This document shows, piece by piece, positions 39,550-52,660 of a stretch of 64,000 nucleotides of DNA. Each line of letters begins with the position of its first letter. Position 1 is the stretch's first letter. This stretch comes from Nissolia schottii. Its lineage: Eukaryota; Streptophyta; Magnoliopsida; Fabales; Fabaceae. The notes under the pieces are model-generated. The model made no database searches. It saw nothing but the letters and a program-made list of their open reading frames with translations, and was not told where the DNA came from. The translations under genes were made by a program, and so were the position numbers. The stretch spans positions 362,810 through 426,809 of the forward strand of contig QANU01063901.1 of assembly GCA_003254905.1 (NCBI GenBank). The letters are read 5' to 3'.

Positions 39550-42246
39550 AAACATTAAAAGAAATAATTATAATAAAAATAATGGAGTGGCAATGCTAAC
39601 AGGAGGAGCATTAAATTTGTCCCTCCCTCAAGTATAGGACGGGTATAGCTAAGCTAGTTAAGCTATTAGTACTCACCAAACAAGGTCTAAAAAACCTAGA
39701 CTCAGAACCCCCACGTGAAAATAGAACCAAGGAGTCTAAGGCCATCCCCTCCCCCACTGTACTACACCCTTCTTCAACCGCCCAATAAATGAAGTCCAGA
39801 ATGATTTAAAAACGTTTTCTCTTTTGGAGAACTAGCAATTCTCTATCGCCAGGTGGGAAATTTAGAATAGAATAAAATAAAATAAAAATTTCTTGATACA
39901 TGTATCATTTGCCTTTCATGTTATATATAGTAACTTACATGGAAGAGTCAGATTTAGTTGTAATTTAACGTGACATTGTGAAATGGCGTATATGAATATA
40001 ATTAAGTGTGAGTAATAACCAAATGGTAGTAATTTTAGAATTTCAAAAGCCAAATCAAACATGCAACTAGCATAGTACTAATGCCAACAACTTTTTTTTG
40101 AGTCCACGCCATGCATGATCACATGTTTTATATATTCTGGGAATGTGAATCCTATTCCTATGCATAAGAAACAATCATCAATTAATGCTGGTTCATGATC
40201 ATTGCACATGATGGAGCTGTTAACATATATGGCAAAACCAACAGCCAGCCTTAGCAACTTTCTTCTTGGATTGTCTCAGATTCACTATATATAGGCCCCC
40301 TATTTTTGTTCAACAAGGTTCTGTCTATAGCTAATAAATATATTTCACCACCTCATTAAAAGCTTTCACACAAATACATAAGATTAACCTTGTCAAATTT
40401 ATTTGAAGGAAGCATTCCGATCTCAATTTCTTGAATTGAAATAATCTTCAACTAGTCCTAAAAAATAGAGAAATAATTAACCGCTTCAGCAATTATGAGA
40501 CGTCATAAATAACATTCACTCCCAGGAGATATTATTAAGAGCTTAATGGTCTCATGTTGACTTTGGCTATAGTTACTAAACAACTCAACTGAGTAGAAGC
40601 TACCACCCTTACAGAGTATATAAGTATGAATCTTAAACATGCTCGAGTACATTCTAATTCTATGTCACTTCATATAATTCATATACTGATTTTGACGTCA
40701 AAGTAATTTTTGTAAGTATCATCTTTGTTAGACTAGGGACATTGTTGTTGCCGCCGTACTCCACCTTGATAACTCTCAGACTCATACTCACAATAAACTT
40801 GATGAGACCCATTTGTATTTTTGAATCTGTCAAAAAAAAATGATAAACTGGTGTTTGAATTTTTCAAACATTGGTTGAGATAAATAACCAAGTCCAAAGT
40901 AGGAGGAACATAACTGTCCTAACACTTTATTTCTCAAGTACATGCAATTAATGAAAGTAACGAAGTTCTGTGTATAAGGAAAGCTATTAAATATGGTAAG
41001 GACTAGAGATGCTATAATTCGGTTGATAACTGTTTATATATAAAAAGAAAATGTTCATAAACCAAATATATATGTTGGGTGAAAATTATTTGTAACATCT
41101 GTGGATCATCAATTAATTAGTTCTATATGTAATAAGAAAAAGAAGATATGCATCTAGGTAAAAAGACAAATGTTACAAATATGCATAAAAGGCTCTCATT
41201 GCAACTCAACAAAACAAATGCAAAAAAACAAGACATGCATTCATAAGGGAAATTCTTGCAGATGTGACGCATGGATGTATAGGCACATAGATAGACCAAT
41301 TCCGCAAACTCATGCCCAGGTTCCCCGTTTTAGGCCAAAAATCTTTTGCATATCATACAAAGTCAATTATATCTCACGTTTAGATACATGTCATACATCT
41401 CCATAAATTTATGTTTTGGGGGGGGGGGGGGGGGGGGGGNATAATTAAACAAACCCCTTCAGCCCCCACCAATTTTACAACAAAATCCAAAGATCCGCTG
41501 CAGTGTTTGCAATGTTCCAATCATATCAAGCAAAACAAGAAATAGCACTGATAGTTTAATCCACACGCATTTAATTTCAACACACACACACAAGAGAATA
41601 GAAACATTTCCAAAAGAGTCTCCCTCCTGCTTGTACACTCATACCAAAAAAAAAAATATTATAAAATAAATAAATAAATATTATTAAATACATAAATAAA
41701 TAAATAGTAAACACACGTATAGTTATACCTACACAAATGTTTTTTGACAATAATTTTATTTTATTTTATAATGTTTGTCGCTATGTGAACATAAACATAG
41801 ATGAATGTCAATTTTTTGTTTCCAAAAATATACATAATAGAAAAGAAAAAAAATCATGAGTGGACCATACAACATAGATAATTAATTAAGAACATAAAAC
41901 ACATTCCTAAATAAAATAGTACATACATAAAACCATAGCTGGTCCGTACTTCATAACGCCTAAAAAGACATTGATTAAGAACTATATAACAAACCCATAG
42001 TACCAAACATGCTGCCCTAGCAAATTAGCAATGACAAAGCCACAACATTACTCCTAGTTACAATAACTACTCCAACCAAGTCAAATCTAAAGATAAAAGG
42101 CCCTGAGCGCATAATAGTGTAAAAACATAAACACACTTTTTAACTGATTTAACATAGCACAATAGAAAGGTCAAATCCTAATCATAATAGTCAACGCTTC
42201 CCAAATGGAGTCAATGATTGTCAATCAAAAGACACTCACTCTCTCA
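33536..42246. other. Long gene-free AT-rich region
   Basis: Only short chance frames are present. Landmarks are (GA)n at 33940-33956, an (AT)n tract at 39503-39543, a G-run of 22 bases ending in N at 41418-41440 (a probable assembly blemish) and a purine-rich patch at 34610-34700. I see no exon chain, RNA gene or complete transposon, though the last kilobase should hold the NAC gene 3'UTR. Confidence 0.5.
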
Positions 42247-44316
42247 TCAATATCCCCACATGCAATCAAGCTCGGAAGGTCCCAAAGCCATGCCGGCGGC
42301 AGCGCCGCCATCAACCACCTTATGGTCCTCCATCACCGGCCAGTTACCGGCGGAAGAGAACTCTCCGCCGCCGCCGTAGAGTGGCTGAGCCGCCGCGGAG
42401 AGAAAGAAAGGGTTTTGAAGGTTGTCTTGTAGGGACCTCAGGCTTGGAAATGCGGAGACACCAACGTTGTTGTTGTTGTTGTTGCTGCTGCCGCTGTTGC
42501 TGTTGTTTCTTTGGAACCTAAAGGAAAAAGGGTCCACGGAAGAGAGATCAAAGACCCCATTGGGGAAGAAGTAGTTGTTGTTTGAGATCATTGTGGAGAA
42601 ACAGGACACGTGCTCCCTTGTGTTGTTGTTGTTGTTGTTGTTGTTGGAGCTCTCATAGGAACAGCTCTGCCGGTCGTTGAATGCGGCGGGGGAGCCTCCG
42701 GTGGCGGTGTAGGGCGAAGAGTCGAGAAGGGGTGGAAGATAAACCGAAGAGGGAGAACTTGGCTCATGGCAGAGGCTGATGTTGGTGTTTGTGGTGTTAG
42801 TGTTGGTGGTGATGCTCATTTTCGTCTTCTTAGACCCCCCGCCGCCGCTGGCAACGGACAGGGCAGAGCCGCCGTTGCCTCCGGTGGTGGCCTTCTGGAA
42901 CACACGAGATATCACCCACTCATCCTTCATAAAAATAACAAAAATTAAGTCAGTGAAATGGAACCATGAGCATAATGCAAAGTTCTTACTACAAATTCTT
43001 AAATTAATGTATCTTAACCGACCTGTTCATTGATTTAAGAATATATCAAACTTAAAACACAGTAAATGATGAAAAAGACAAGAATAATACTTGTATAATC
43101 GTATAATGTAAGTAAGCATTGTTACAATAAAAGTTGTGATGTAATTAATTGTTAAAAGTGTTTTTTTTTTTTTTTGTGTGGGCAGGAAGAGGTGAGTGAT
43201 AAAGCCAGTGGGGTCTTCTGAATCATTAGCATACTGTGGAAAAATGTGTGGTTAATGGGGGGAGGTTCCTTGACCAAGTAGTTAAAACCCTACACACACA
43301 TGATACGATATGCTTAAAGTGAAAAGAGTGTGCTCGTAGCTAGGTTTATCATGGTTACTAGAACCCCTATCTCCTTTTGATAATTAATTAATGCTAGTAA
43401 GCTTTAATGCGTCATTGTTTATAGTCCCGATGCAACAAAACAGTTTTGGATGAATAAAAAAAAGCTGATCAGTTTGATGATGATCGAAAAACTAAAAAGA
43501 GTTGTAGTCCTAAGTACAAACTGTAGAACCAAAAGTCCAAAACCAAACGAGAAAGATGCAGAGAGAAAACAACAAACAATCAATCAACATTGATAAACGG
43601 AACCTAATTATGGAAGGCTAAAGTGAGTCCAGATTTCACCTACCCCTCTAGCCACCTCACACTCTAAAATTGCATGAAAACAAACATGAACAATTTTAAC
43701 GATGATGAATGGATGGATGGATGGATGAATGAATACCTTGGAGCTTCTAGAGAGGTAGTGGTAGGCAAATTTGCCTTCAAGGCGATACTCATGCATGACC
43801 CAGTTGCTCTTCTCTCCCTTTGGAGCCCTCCCTCTGTAGAACACAAGGGTCTTCTTCATACCGACAAGAGAGCATGTCTTTGAGCTGTAAATCTCCCTGT
43901 CTTTTCCAGTGGCTTTCCAGTAACCAGCTTCTGTGGCCCTATTGGTCCTCAGCCCAGTTGGGTACTTCCTGTCCCTCAAGCTGAAGAAGTACCACTCCTT
44001 CTCACCCATCTTAGCTTTCTCTGCACAAACAAGAAAAAAAACACACCAAGTTTGAAACTTTAGCTAAAATTAGAAGATGGGTTTGAGTTTAAACAGAGAA
44101 ATTAAAAAAGGGTTTTTTTTTTTTTTTACCTGGGAGTTCCCATGGCTCACACTTGTTGAGGTCAACTTCAGCTATGGCTCTACCAGTGAAGGTGTTGTCC
44201 AGAACCTTCTTGACAAGGTAGTATGTGATGAGTTCTTCATCTGTTGGGTGGAACCGGAATCCGGGTGGTAAGTGGGCATCGGCGTGGTGATCAAAGTGGT
44301 GGTAGAAACCGTCCAT
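42247..44316 (-). CDS. CUC2: NAC-domain transcription factor, CUC2/NAM type
   Basis: Three exons, 44130-44316, 43737-44020 and 42247-42924, encode 382 residues. The NAC domain (about residues 16-170) is complete: [101 protein letters not shown] and [11 protein letters not shown]. The [24 protein letters not shown] and C-terminal LDCMWGY features, plus [13 protein letters not shown], match CUC2/NAM rather than ORE1 or NAC1. CUC2/NAM sets organ boundaries and starts the shoot meristem. The C-terminal activation region has an Asn run from GTT/TTG repeats (about residues 252-259) and a second one later. Introns are GT-AG; exon 3 uses an AG right after TTTTTATGA. A miR164 site is present. CUC1 is the alternative name. 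Confidence 0.93.
42594..42614 (-). promoter_or_regulatory. miR164 target site in the NAC mRNA
   Basis: The plus strand here reads TGGAGAAACAGGACACGTGC, against mature miR164 TGGAGAAGCAGGGCACGTGC. The two differences turn into G:U wobble pairs in the mRNA duplex, so all but the last position can pair. It encodes EHVSCFS, the peptide conserved at this site in CUC2-type proteins. miR164 restricts CUC1/CUC2/NAM expression in known plants. Confidence 0.9.
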
Positions 44317-44532
44317 TTTTTTTTTTTTGTTGGAGACAGAGAGAAAAGAAGAAGAGCTTTTCGAATAGGAAGAGTCTTTCTTTGAAGAGTGGTTTGCAAA
44401 AGGAACTAAGTGGAGAGAATGAGAGAATGTGGTGTGGGGTGTTCTAACACTTAAATGCTTTCCATTTTGTACAGGAACGGCAAAGCATGCATCAATGAGT
44501 GAAGCAGGAGCATAAAAGAGTGAAAGAGAAGG

Positions 44533-44542
44533 GAGTTTTATA
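44533..44542 (-). promoter_or_regulatory. Candidate TATA box of the NAC gene
   Basis: CTATAAAACT on the minus strand lies about 220 bp upstream of the ATG, with a purine/pyrimidine-biased leader between. This is a plausible core promoter, not proven. Confidence 0.4.
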
Positions 44543-44549
44543 GCTATAA

Positions 44550-47500
44550 AATATCATGGATATGGTTATCACTTTTTTTTCCTTCTCTTTGGTGGGTTGT
44601 GGTTATTGCATATGAGAGTTTTATAAGGGTTTCATGGCATGGGGATTTTAAAAAGTGGCAGAGTTAAGGGTGAAAAAAAAAAAAACAAGAGGAGCTAAAA
44701 AGATTCACACAAACAAAAATCTTTAAAATATGTGTTATTTGTATTCTTTATAAAATATTATGTTAATTTGTTATTCTTTTTGTAATATTAAATGACATTT
44801 TTTATTTGAATGTTCATCTAAAATTAATTATCATTTAATTATATTTAAAAAAATTAATTGTTATTTTTTAATTATATTTTTACTATTTATTATGTGTTTT
44901 ATTTATGAAAAAATAATTTAAAAAACAAACCTATTTAAGAATAATTTAATAATGCTTTCTCTAAATATATACAAATTAATTAATTTATTAATTTGTGTGT
45001 CTATACTAAAAGTAATTATAACATTAAAAAAATAATCATAAATTATAAGATAAAATTTTCATGTAATACCAACTATATAAAATTTCATCAAATAATATGT
45101 AAATAATAAGTGGATATTATCTCTCATGTTTTATCAAAACATATAACACAACTTACTTAAGTGTAATATGTATGATATTGGGGTGGGGGGAAAATCTCTG
45201 TGTTTTCTTCTCTCTGCAGTGTCCTATATCTGATGTATCTCTCTCTACTCCCCTGACAAGGGTCCTTATCATGCATAATTCACCAATGCTAGAGAGAGAG
45301 AAAGACAAAGAGAGAGAGAGAGGGGGGTGGGGCTTTGAGGCTGTGTGTGTGGTTATTGAGAATGCGTGCGTGTGTGAGGAAGTGTGCAGGTATTCCTTTG
45401 TCAGTGAGAAGAAATTGTAAGTGGCTAGTGGCTAGTGGCTAGTGCCAACCAACGCAAAATTTGTTTTTAATTTTTATCATAAACTTGTACCCTTTTCGTT
45501 TAACACCACTTTCATTTTCATTATTCAAATTCTATCACCATATTGATCATAGTTAACTTAAGGTGGATCAATTTTTATTATAAAGGTGAAGATATGTGCT
45601 CTTGGCACTGATGTTAATGAAAGAAAAGGTGGGGAAAAAGTTGTGAGCAGAAAAAAAATAAGATAAGGGAATTTTTTTATTCACCTTGTATAATATATAT
45701 ATGTGTGTGTTTGATAAGGCTGTTTCATATCTTCTTTGTCAGTACAGTACTAAAATTATATAATCAGAAAACACCAGTCATGTTTTTATTACACGCCAAC
45801 TTCCTCACTCACTTTTTATTTATGTATGTAAGATTTTTTGGTACTCTTTTCTCTGCTTTGCCTTTCTCCATCTCAACTACTCTTTTTTTTCAAACATTAT
45901 TATTTTTTCCATGTTTCCTTTATTGTGTAATATAAAATTATTATTGTTTTTTTGTTTCTGTTAATTATGGCTACTTGTAGACTATTTATACATACGCATG
46001 GTTTTGAGATTAAACTTTTATACGGCTATGACTCAGAAATTCTCCTAATAAATATTTATCTTTGTTGAAGTTTGAACTTTAATCATCTTCTACGGTATAG
46101 CTCATTTACTACTAATCATAATTTTGGTTAACAGAAAAATATTAGATGTATTCATTTTGCATCTTGTGTATTATTGAATGCAATATGAATTTTATTAGAA
46201 TTTCATTTAATTTTGGAGTGTTTGTATTATTATTGAAGGAGTGCTAAAATTAAAACTAGATGATTAAAAAAGTGAAAAGTAATCACTTTTAACATGCCAA
46301 AATTGATTTTAAAAATTTGAACGAAAAATCAAACACTCATAATGTGATTAGACAAAAAATAATACACATAACACATAACTGCTTAATTGTATATTTTTTG
46401 ACAAAAAAGTGTTTGTAAGATAACATTTAGTTCTTATTTTAAGACAGATGAGACGGAGAAATTGAAGACAAAAACATGTTTAAAAAAAGACACAAAGACC
46501 TAAATTTAAAATTGTCATTGTGTCAAGATAATTATCAAGTTTCACATTACTTAAAAATAAATTCTAAATAACTTTTATAATATCAATACAATCATTCTCT
46601 TTTGAACTTATTTTTGTAATTGAATTAAATCACTTATTTCTAATAATAATTTTTAAAATAATTATTATATCTTAAAAAATAAGAATATAAGAGACACGCT
46701 TCAAGGAAAATTTATTAATGTTAACTAGCATGGTTCTAACTAAATCAATTTATGTGAATGTAAAACTGTTGTAATACTATTTTGTTTTAAATTAATCAAA
46801 AGATTCTAAACACTTTTTATATGGGAGAGTTTCAACGATCTTAGCTGATGATGGACTACTACAGTACGTGACAGTGACATATATAAGACAAATAAAAATG
46901 ATAAATCTATTCTTGAAAGCTAAGGTAAAATCTTAGGCTTACCCATCCATAATTTTTTGTTTGATTACTATTATTATTATAATATTATTTTTCTTTTCAG
47001 TTCGTAGGGGTGTCATAGGTTTCCCCCACCTCGTTTTCCCATCATACTATAGGCATGTCCTGACCCTTTATGGGTACCCGTTGCTAAAATCATTTTCAGA
47101 TTCAATATCTTTACTATTTTCTTTTTATTCCAAAATAAATAAAATAAAATAAATCATTTTCATCACTGTAAAAATAACCACGCGGTTTTGGAGATTTTCA
47201 TATTCTAAAAAGAGAAATACAGAGTATCTCCGAATTACCATGATAGTTACCAGCAGGATTTTTTTGCATGACCCATCAACATGGTGTGATTGATCCATTT
47301 AACTGTTTTTATCATAATCATCATTAGCTAGTTGAAAAAAATACATTTGATTTGTGAGAGAGAGGGAAAAAAAAATCGCCCCTCTTTTAACAAAGTACAC
47401 ATAATATCAAGTAGCTATCATTTTGACATGGCATATCAAAAATAGGAAAAAAAGAAAAAAGAGAGGAAAATAAATAAAAATTAAAATTTCTGAGAGGGGG

Positions 47501-47609
47501 AATAGAGACCTTCACTTTACAAATGTGAATACAACCAAAACTAGAGAATTATTACTGTTACATACAATCTAAATCTCAATAGTAGCATATATATATATAT
47601 ATATATATA
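44550..47609. other. Gene-free upstream region of the NAC gene
   Basis: AT-rich with (GA)n and GT-rich patches at 45288-45370 and a three-fold GTGGCTAGTGGCTAGTGGCTA repeat at about 45420-45441. At 47006 TAGGGGTGTCATAGG looks like a hAT left terminus, but no partner end is seen. An (AT)n tract leads into the sequence gap at 47588-47609. Confidence 0.45.
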
Positions 47610-48072
47610 NNNNNNNNNNNNNNNNNNNNNNNNNNNNNNNNNNNNNNNNNNNNNNNNNNNNNNNNNNNNNNNNNNNNNNNNNNNNNNNNNNNNNNNNNNN
47701 NNNNNNNNNNNNNNNNNNNNNNNNNNNNNNNNNNNNNNNNNNNNNNNNNNNNNNNNNNNNNNNNNNNNNNNNNNNNNNNNNNNNNNNNNNNNNNNNNNNN
47801 NNNNNNNNNNNNNNNNNNNNNNNNNNNNNNNNNNNNNNNNNNNNNNNNNNNNNNNNNNNNNNNNNNNNNNNNNNNNNNNNNNNNNNNNNNNNNNNNNNNN
47901 NNNNNNNNNNNNNNNNNNNNNNNNNNNNNNNNNNNNNNNNNNNNNNNNNNNNNNNNNNNNNNNNNNNNNNNNNNNNNNNNNNNNNNNNNNNNNNNNNNNN
48001 NNNNNNNNNNNNNNNNNNNNNNNNNNNNNNNNNNNNNNNNNNNNNNNNNNNNNNNNNNNNNNNNNNNNNNNN
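47610..48072. other. Assembly gap (463 N)
   Basis: A run of unknown bases lies between an (AT)n tract and a G-run. The open frames that cross it are artefacts. The true length may differ from the number of Ns. Confidence 0.99.
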
Positions 48073-48083
48073 GGGGGGGGGGG

Positions 48084-51000
48084 AAATGATTAAGTACATG
48101 AACATGCATGACTACTCATCCATCCCATCCATCCAATCGAAATTCAAATCTATCAAAATCAAAAGGGTCGGGGGGTGATGATGCTAGATGTGTGTGAGAG
48201 ATTGATGAAATGGGAATTTGACACATCATGCTCGGATTTTGAGAACTACAGGCTTTACATCAAATCAAATCATCTCCTCAATCTGCATGCTGAGGTCTCT
48301 TCTCCCATATCCATCTCACACACCCACATTTTTCAACCGTTGGGCCATATTCCTTCATTGCCCAGTTTCCCAAAGCCTAAACCCGAAAGAAAAACACAAA
48401 ATTGAAAAATTGCCAAATGCAAAAAGTAGAAAAAAAAGATATCTAAAAATGTAACTTCTAATTTTGACCTTTATAGTCGTCAAGCCACTTTCTAAGAAGA
48501 GTTCCCAAAAAAAGCAAAAAATTGCCCCCACCATTTACTCTCATATGGATTGGGTGAACAGCCTCTCAGGTTTTCTAACCCCTTCAACCTTTGTGGCTTG
48601 CAACTCACGGTTCCTCTGTTAAGTCCCTCTCGCCACCTTGGTAATCAGAATTTGGATCGACTCCGGCTCCATCCATCCCTACCCAATCCCCAAAAACTCC
48701 ATAAAACCACTTTTGTAAGAAGATTGAGGGCATCTGTCTTTCTCTCTCGCGTACAAATTCAACATGGCGTGGATTTTTTGATCAATTCATTAATACCTAA
48801 GGATGGTAATGGGTAATTGATCGAGGTTAAGACTTTTGTACTGTTTTCTTATACAAAAAAACATTTTTAAAGTTTACAATTTTATGGTTTTTGGTGCCGA
48901 CATCGGTAGAATTAGTATCAGTTTTAGGAAAAGAAAAAAAAATTGAAATCCGCAAGCACAATGCCATTTTTAGAAAAAAAAAATAAACAGGTACTAAAAT
49001 CGGCAATAAAAGTACCAATTTTAAAACCCAAAATCATACGCATGTAAATTTTTTACCCAACTCATTTTTTGGTTTCTTTGTTCAGTTGGGCCATTTTTTT
49101 TGTAAAAAAAATCCTAATTGATCACGTAAATATATATATATATCCAACGATGAATACTTGGATACAGAGAATTTTTGTCCATGGAGACAAGAATCATGAC
49201 AAAAGTTTGTCCGTTAATAAAAATGAGATGGAGTGGATCTAATAGATACTCAAACTCAATGGATAATTAAGTAATTATGTATTTATTATATTATTTTAAA
49301 CTATTTTTACGAAATAAAATAAGAAAATTCCAAAAAAAATATTACGCTTGAACTCCTATCTCTCAAAATGTAACTCAAACTCAAAAAATTTATAAGATCC
49401 ATGCTCTTCTCGTCCCTAAAAGTCAAACTAAAAAACAAATAAAAAAATCACCGCTCTAACGTATGACTATTCATGGCTCAGTCCAACCTCATGGTATGAT
49501 CCAAACTTGAGCCATCTAGGTCTAATCCGGCCAGATTTTTTTAAAAATCGAGTTGGGCTAACCCAAATTGAAGATAACTTGGTTTAAGAGCGAGTTTGGT
49601 TACTCGAGTTGTCCAACCGAGCCCATATGCTTAATGCTTATATATATACACACATAATTTTTTTTTGTTAAATTCATATGTATATTATACAATACACCAT
49701 GTTTTTATTACCGTCATTTTTTTATTCACTTTATTTGTTACTTATTAATTAGTTGATTGATAAAAAAATACTCCTACTTTTTCATTTTTCCTTAAAAAAA
49801 ATAAATTTCTTTAGATATGAGAATTGAGAGACCCAATAGTATGCCCCCAAATCCAAAGGCAAAAACCCTATTTTTCATTCTCTTCTCACTCCCAAGCCCA
49901 CTATCACACCACCAACATCAAACCTCCTTCTCCTCTCATCCCAATGATTTGCCACTCACCATTGGTGGTATCACATCCTGTTTTTCGTTAAACATAAACA
50001 TGTTTATTTATTAGGCATAATATTTAATCATATAGTCATAATTTATTTATTAGATAACGATAGTTCCTCAGTCACGCCGATTCTAAAACTTATGTCGGTT
50101 TTAAGCTGAACATAATTAGGCTGGTTTTGAGCTTGAAATTAAACCTAGTCAAAATATTGGGCCGGGAGTCCTCAAGTCAGTCTTGACCCAACCCATGAAC
50201 ACCTGTCTAACTTTACCCTTCAAACCAAAAAAAAAACATTACTCTACCTTTAACACTAATTTCCCAAATCCCAACTTTGTCATTTCATCATTCGCTTCCT
50301 ACACCCCAACCACTGTCGTTCGTTCTCTTTGCCATCGTCGCTTGTCCAAGTTGATATGAGTTCCCAAGGTTGAGTACATTGTATTAATGTTAATACAAAT
50401 TTAATTTAGTTTAAGGTTTTTTTAGTTTAATTTTAACAATTTTTAAATTTTTACATAATATTTGAGTTAACTAAGATTTTATTTTACTATTTATTATTAA
50501 AAATAATATTTTTAGAATCAGTGAATACTTGTGGATGAGGATATTTGGCAAATACGAGGATGACGGAGAATGACTACCTAAGATGAATGATTGGATATGG
50601 GAGAGAGTTTCTACCCAAGGCGAATATTGGGGCTGAGAAAGGTATTGCCCAGTCCCGACCCAATCGATTGTCATCCCTACAATAATACCTCAGTTTACCC
50701 ATTGAAGAAGTTTTTAACTAAATTGATAATAGTTAAATCAATGTATTTTTCTTTTAGATGTTTGAGTACTTGCTTATAACCTTGAGTGAGCATGCAATAA
50801 CAATTATAGAATCACTCACTGAGACTTAACAAAGCTTGTCAAGCAAGGATCAAGCCTCATTAAAACTTCTCTTGGAAAAATTCAACGGGACAAACTTCTC
50901 ATTAAATCAATGTATTTTGGTGTAGTTGTGTTTTGTATAAGCTTAAAATTTTGCTAACAAGTGATCTAAGACCTAAGGTGTTTTGAATAGAAAAGGATGG

Positions 51001-51271
51001 AGATAATTGGACAGTGGAGGCATGTCTCATGTGTTTCTTTTTTCAAGAAGTTTTATTGTCAGACATATCTCTTGTGTCTTTCTTTCTTTAAACTACATAA
51101 ATTACCTTAAAAATTATTATGAGACATTGATAATTTTAAATTTGTTAGTCTCTAATCCATTCTCCAAGCCCTAATACTCCTGTCTCTTTTGTCCTAAATT
51201 AAAAATCAAACACTATCTAAGAAAATTTGTTAAGGAATCTAGGATAAAAACTAGGGAGATTTTCAATACAC
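48084..51271. other. Gene-free region with hAT-like debris
   Basis: From about 49480 to 50205 subterminal words such as GGGCTAACCCAA, GAGCCCA and GACCCAACCCATGAACACC suggest a decayed hAT element with a right end near 50208. Another hAT-like right end (GATTGTCATCCCTA) closes at about 50679, and GGATGGTAATGGGTA near 48800 could be its left partner, but flanking duplications do not match. No coding exon is recognised. Confidence 0.4.
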
Positions 51272-51274
51272 TTA

Positions 51275-52657
51275 GGTTGTATTTGTTAAGCGTCTCGGGA
51301 TAAAAAAATAATGATAGTGAAGGCAGAGACGACACTAGAAACAGAGAGTGAACTATGTTTGGTAGTAGTGGATAAGACATGGTGATTGTCTCAGTATCCT
51401 ATTTGGATATTGGGAGACGAGACAAAAAAGTCTATTTTACCTCTGATTTATATTATCATTTAAAAGTCAAATTTATCTCTTGTTTATATTATCAATTAAA
51501 AGACTATTTTAGTTCTAGTTTATACTTTAGGTTAAAAATTCACTACCTTCATATCCTGTTTCAGTTACTAAAGCGAACATTTCCCCTAGAAATTCAACAC
51601 CCAATTTTCACAGAAAACATCTAACTCCAACAACTTTATCACACCCACCTCTGCCACGGGTATCCTCCGTAGCAGAGCAGAGGGGCCCTTGTCCTTAATA
51701 CTCAAACATGTAGTTTACCTTTTTCACAATCAAAACCACAACCACCACCACCCCCCTAACTGCAAACCCCAAAATTCTTTTGTAATTTTGACACCTACTA
51801 ATTCCATAGGACCTTTAATCAAAGTTTTGTGATCGATAATTCAACACCTGAAAAATCAACAAATCTCAGTGATGTCAAATAAAGAAGGTAATCCAAAAGT
51901 TCCAACATTAAGTTGGGTAAGGTTTTCAAAACTAGAGAACACATTTGGTTGTAACACATCGTAGGAAAATAAATAAATAATGTGAATTTTACCGCAAGAT
52001 TGGAACCCAAAAAAAAAGAAAAAGAAAAAGAAAAGCCCTAAAATGGTGGTCTAAAAAATAATTTATAGCAATCAATGATGTTTGTGTAGAAGTGGGAATT
52101 AATTAGGTCAAAAGCAAGTGGAGAGAGAAACAGAGAAAGAGAAGAGAAAATTAGAGAAACAGATAAATTGACATTTGAGAGAGAGAGAAGAAAATGGAAT
52201 TTGGCGTTGAGAATGAGAGAGAGAGAACATGTTGCAGATAGGAGACAAGATGAAGAAGAACATAATATGCAAATAATAAAAAAAGATTAGGTTCAATTTT
52301 TTTTTTTGGATAAATAGATTAGGTTTAATTTGATTTAGTGGTTTTTTTTTTATTTTTCATTCAATTTTATTTTTGGTACATGATTTGATTTAATTTGATG
52401 ATTTTATGAAAAGTGAAAGGGTAAAAACGAGAATATAAAATGCTTTAAGGGGTATTTGTGACAAAAAAATATTTTAAGTTTGTGTCTCCAAGACGTGTCT
52501 CCACTGTCCCTTAATTTTAGAAGTACAAAAATTTGTTAAAAATTGTCTTAGAGACTGAGACGATTTTGAGAATTTTGTCTTTGTTTTGTTCTCCAAATGT
52601 GTTTTTACCCCCATTGCCTTTGTATTTTTCATCCCAATACGTTTACCAAATACTACC
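51275..52657. mobile_element. PIF/Harbinger-like non-autonomous element
   Basis: Flanking TTA at 51272-51274 and 52658-52660; ends GGTTGTATTTGTTAAGCG and the complement of GGTAGTATTTGGTAAACG, with similarity continuing inward (TCTCGGGAT/TATTGGGAT, AGAGACGA/GAGACTGAGACGA). It is 1383 bp with no transposase. The central part includes purine-rich GAGAGA stretches (52115-52230) and AT-rich filler. Confidence 0.75.
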
Positions 52658-52660
52658 TTA

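Noticed and set aside
39635-39730. tRNA-like text (AGCTAAGCTAGTTAAGC ... GGTCTAAAAAACC)
   Set aside because: No closable acceptor stem or T-arm; Pol III box matches are too weak even for a SINE call.
42610-42948. Val-rich antisense frame opposite the NAC gene
   Set aside because: It is a shadow of the Asn-coding GTT/TTG repeat on the other strand.
47569-48109. Two open frames of about 178 residues across the N run
   Set aside because: Almost every residue is unknown; they exist only because Ns contain no stop codon.
48795-50679. Single large hAT element from GGATGGTAATGGG to GTCATCCCTA
   Set aside because: The candidate 8-bp flanks do not match, so the two ends were not joined into one element.
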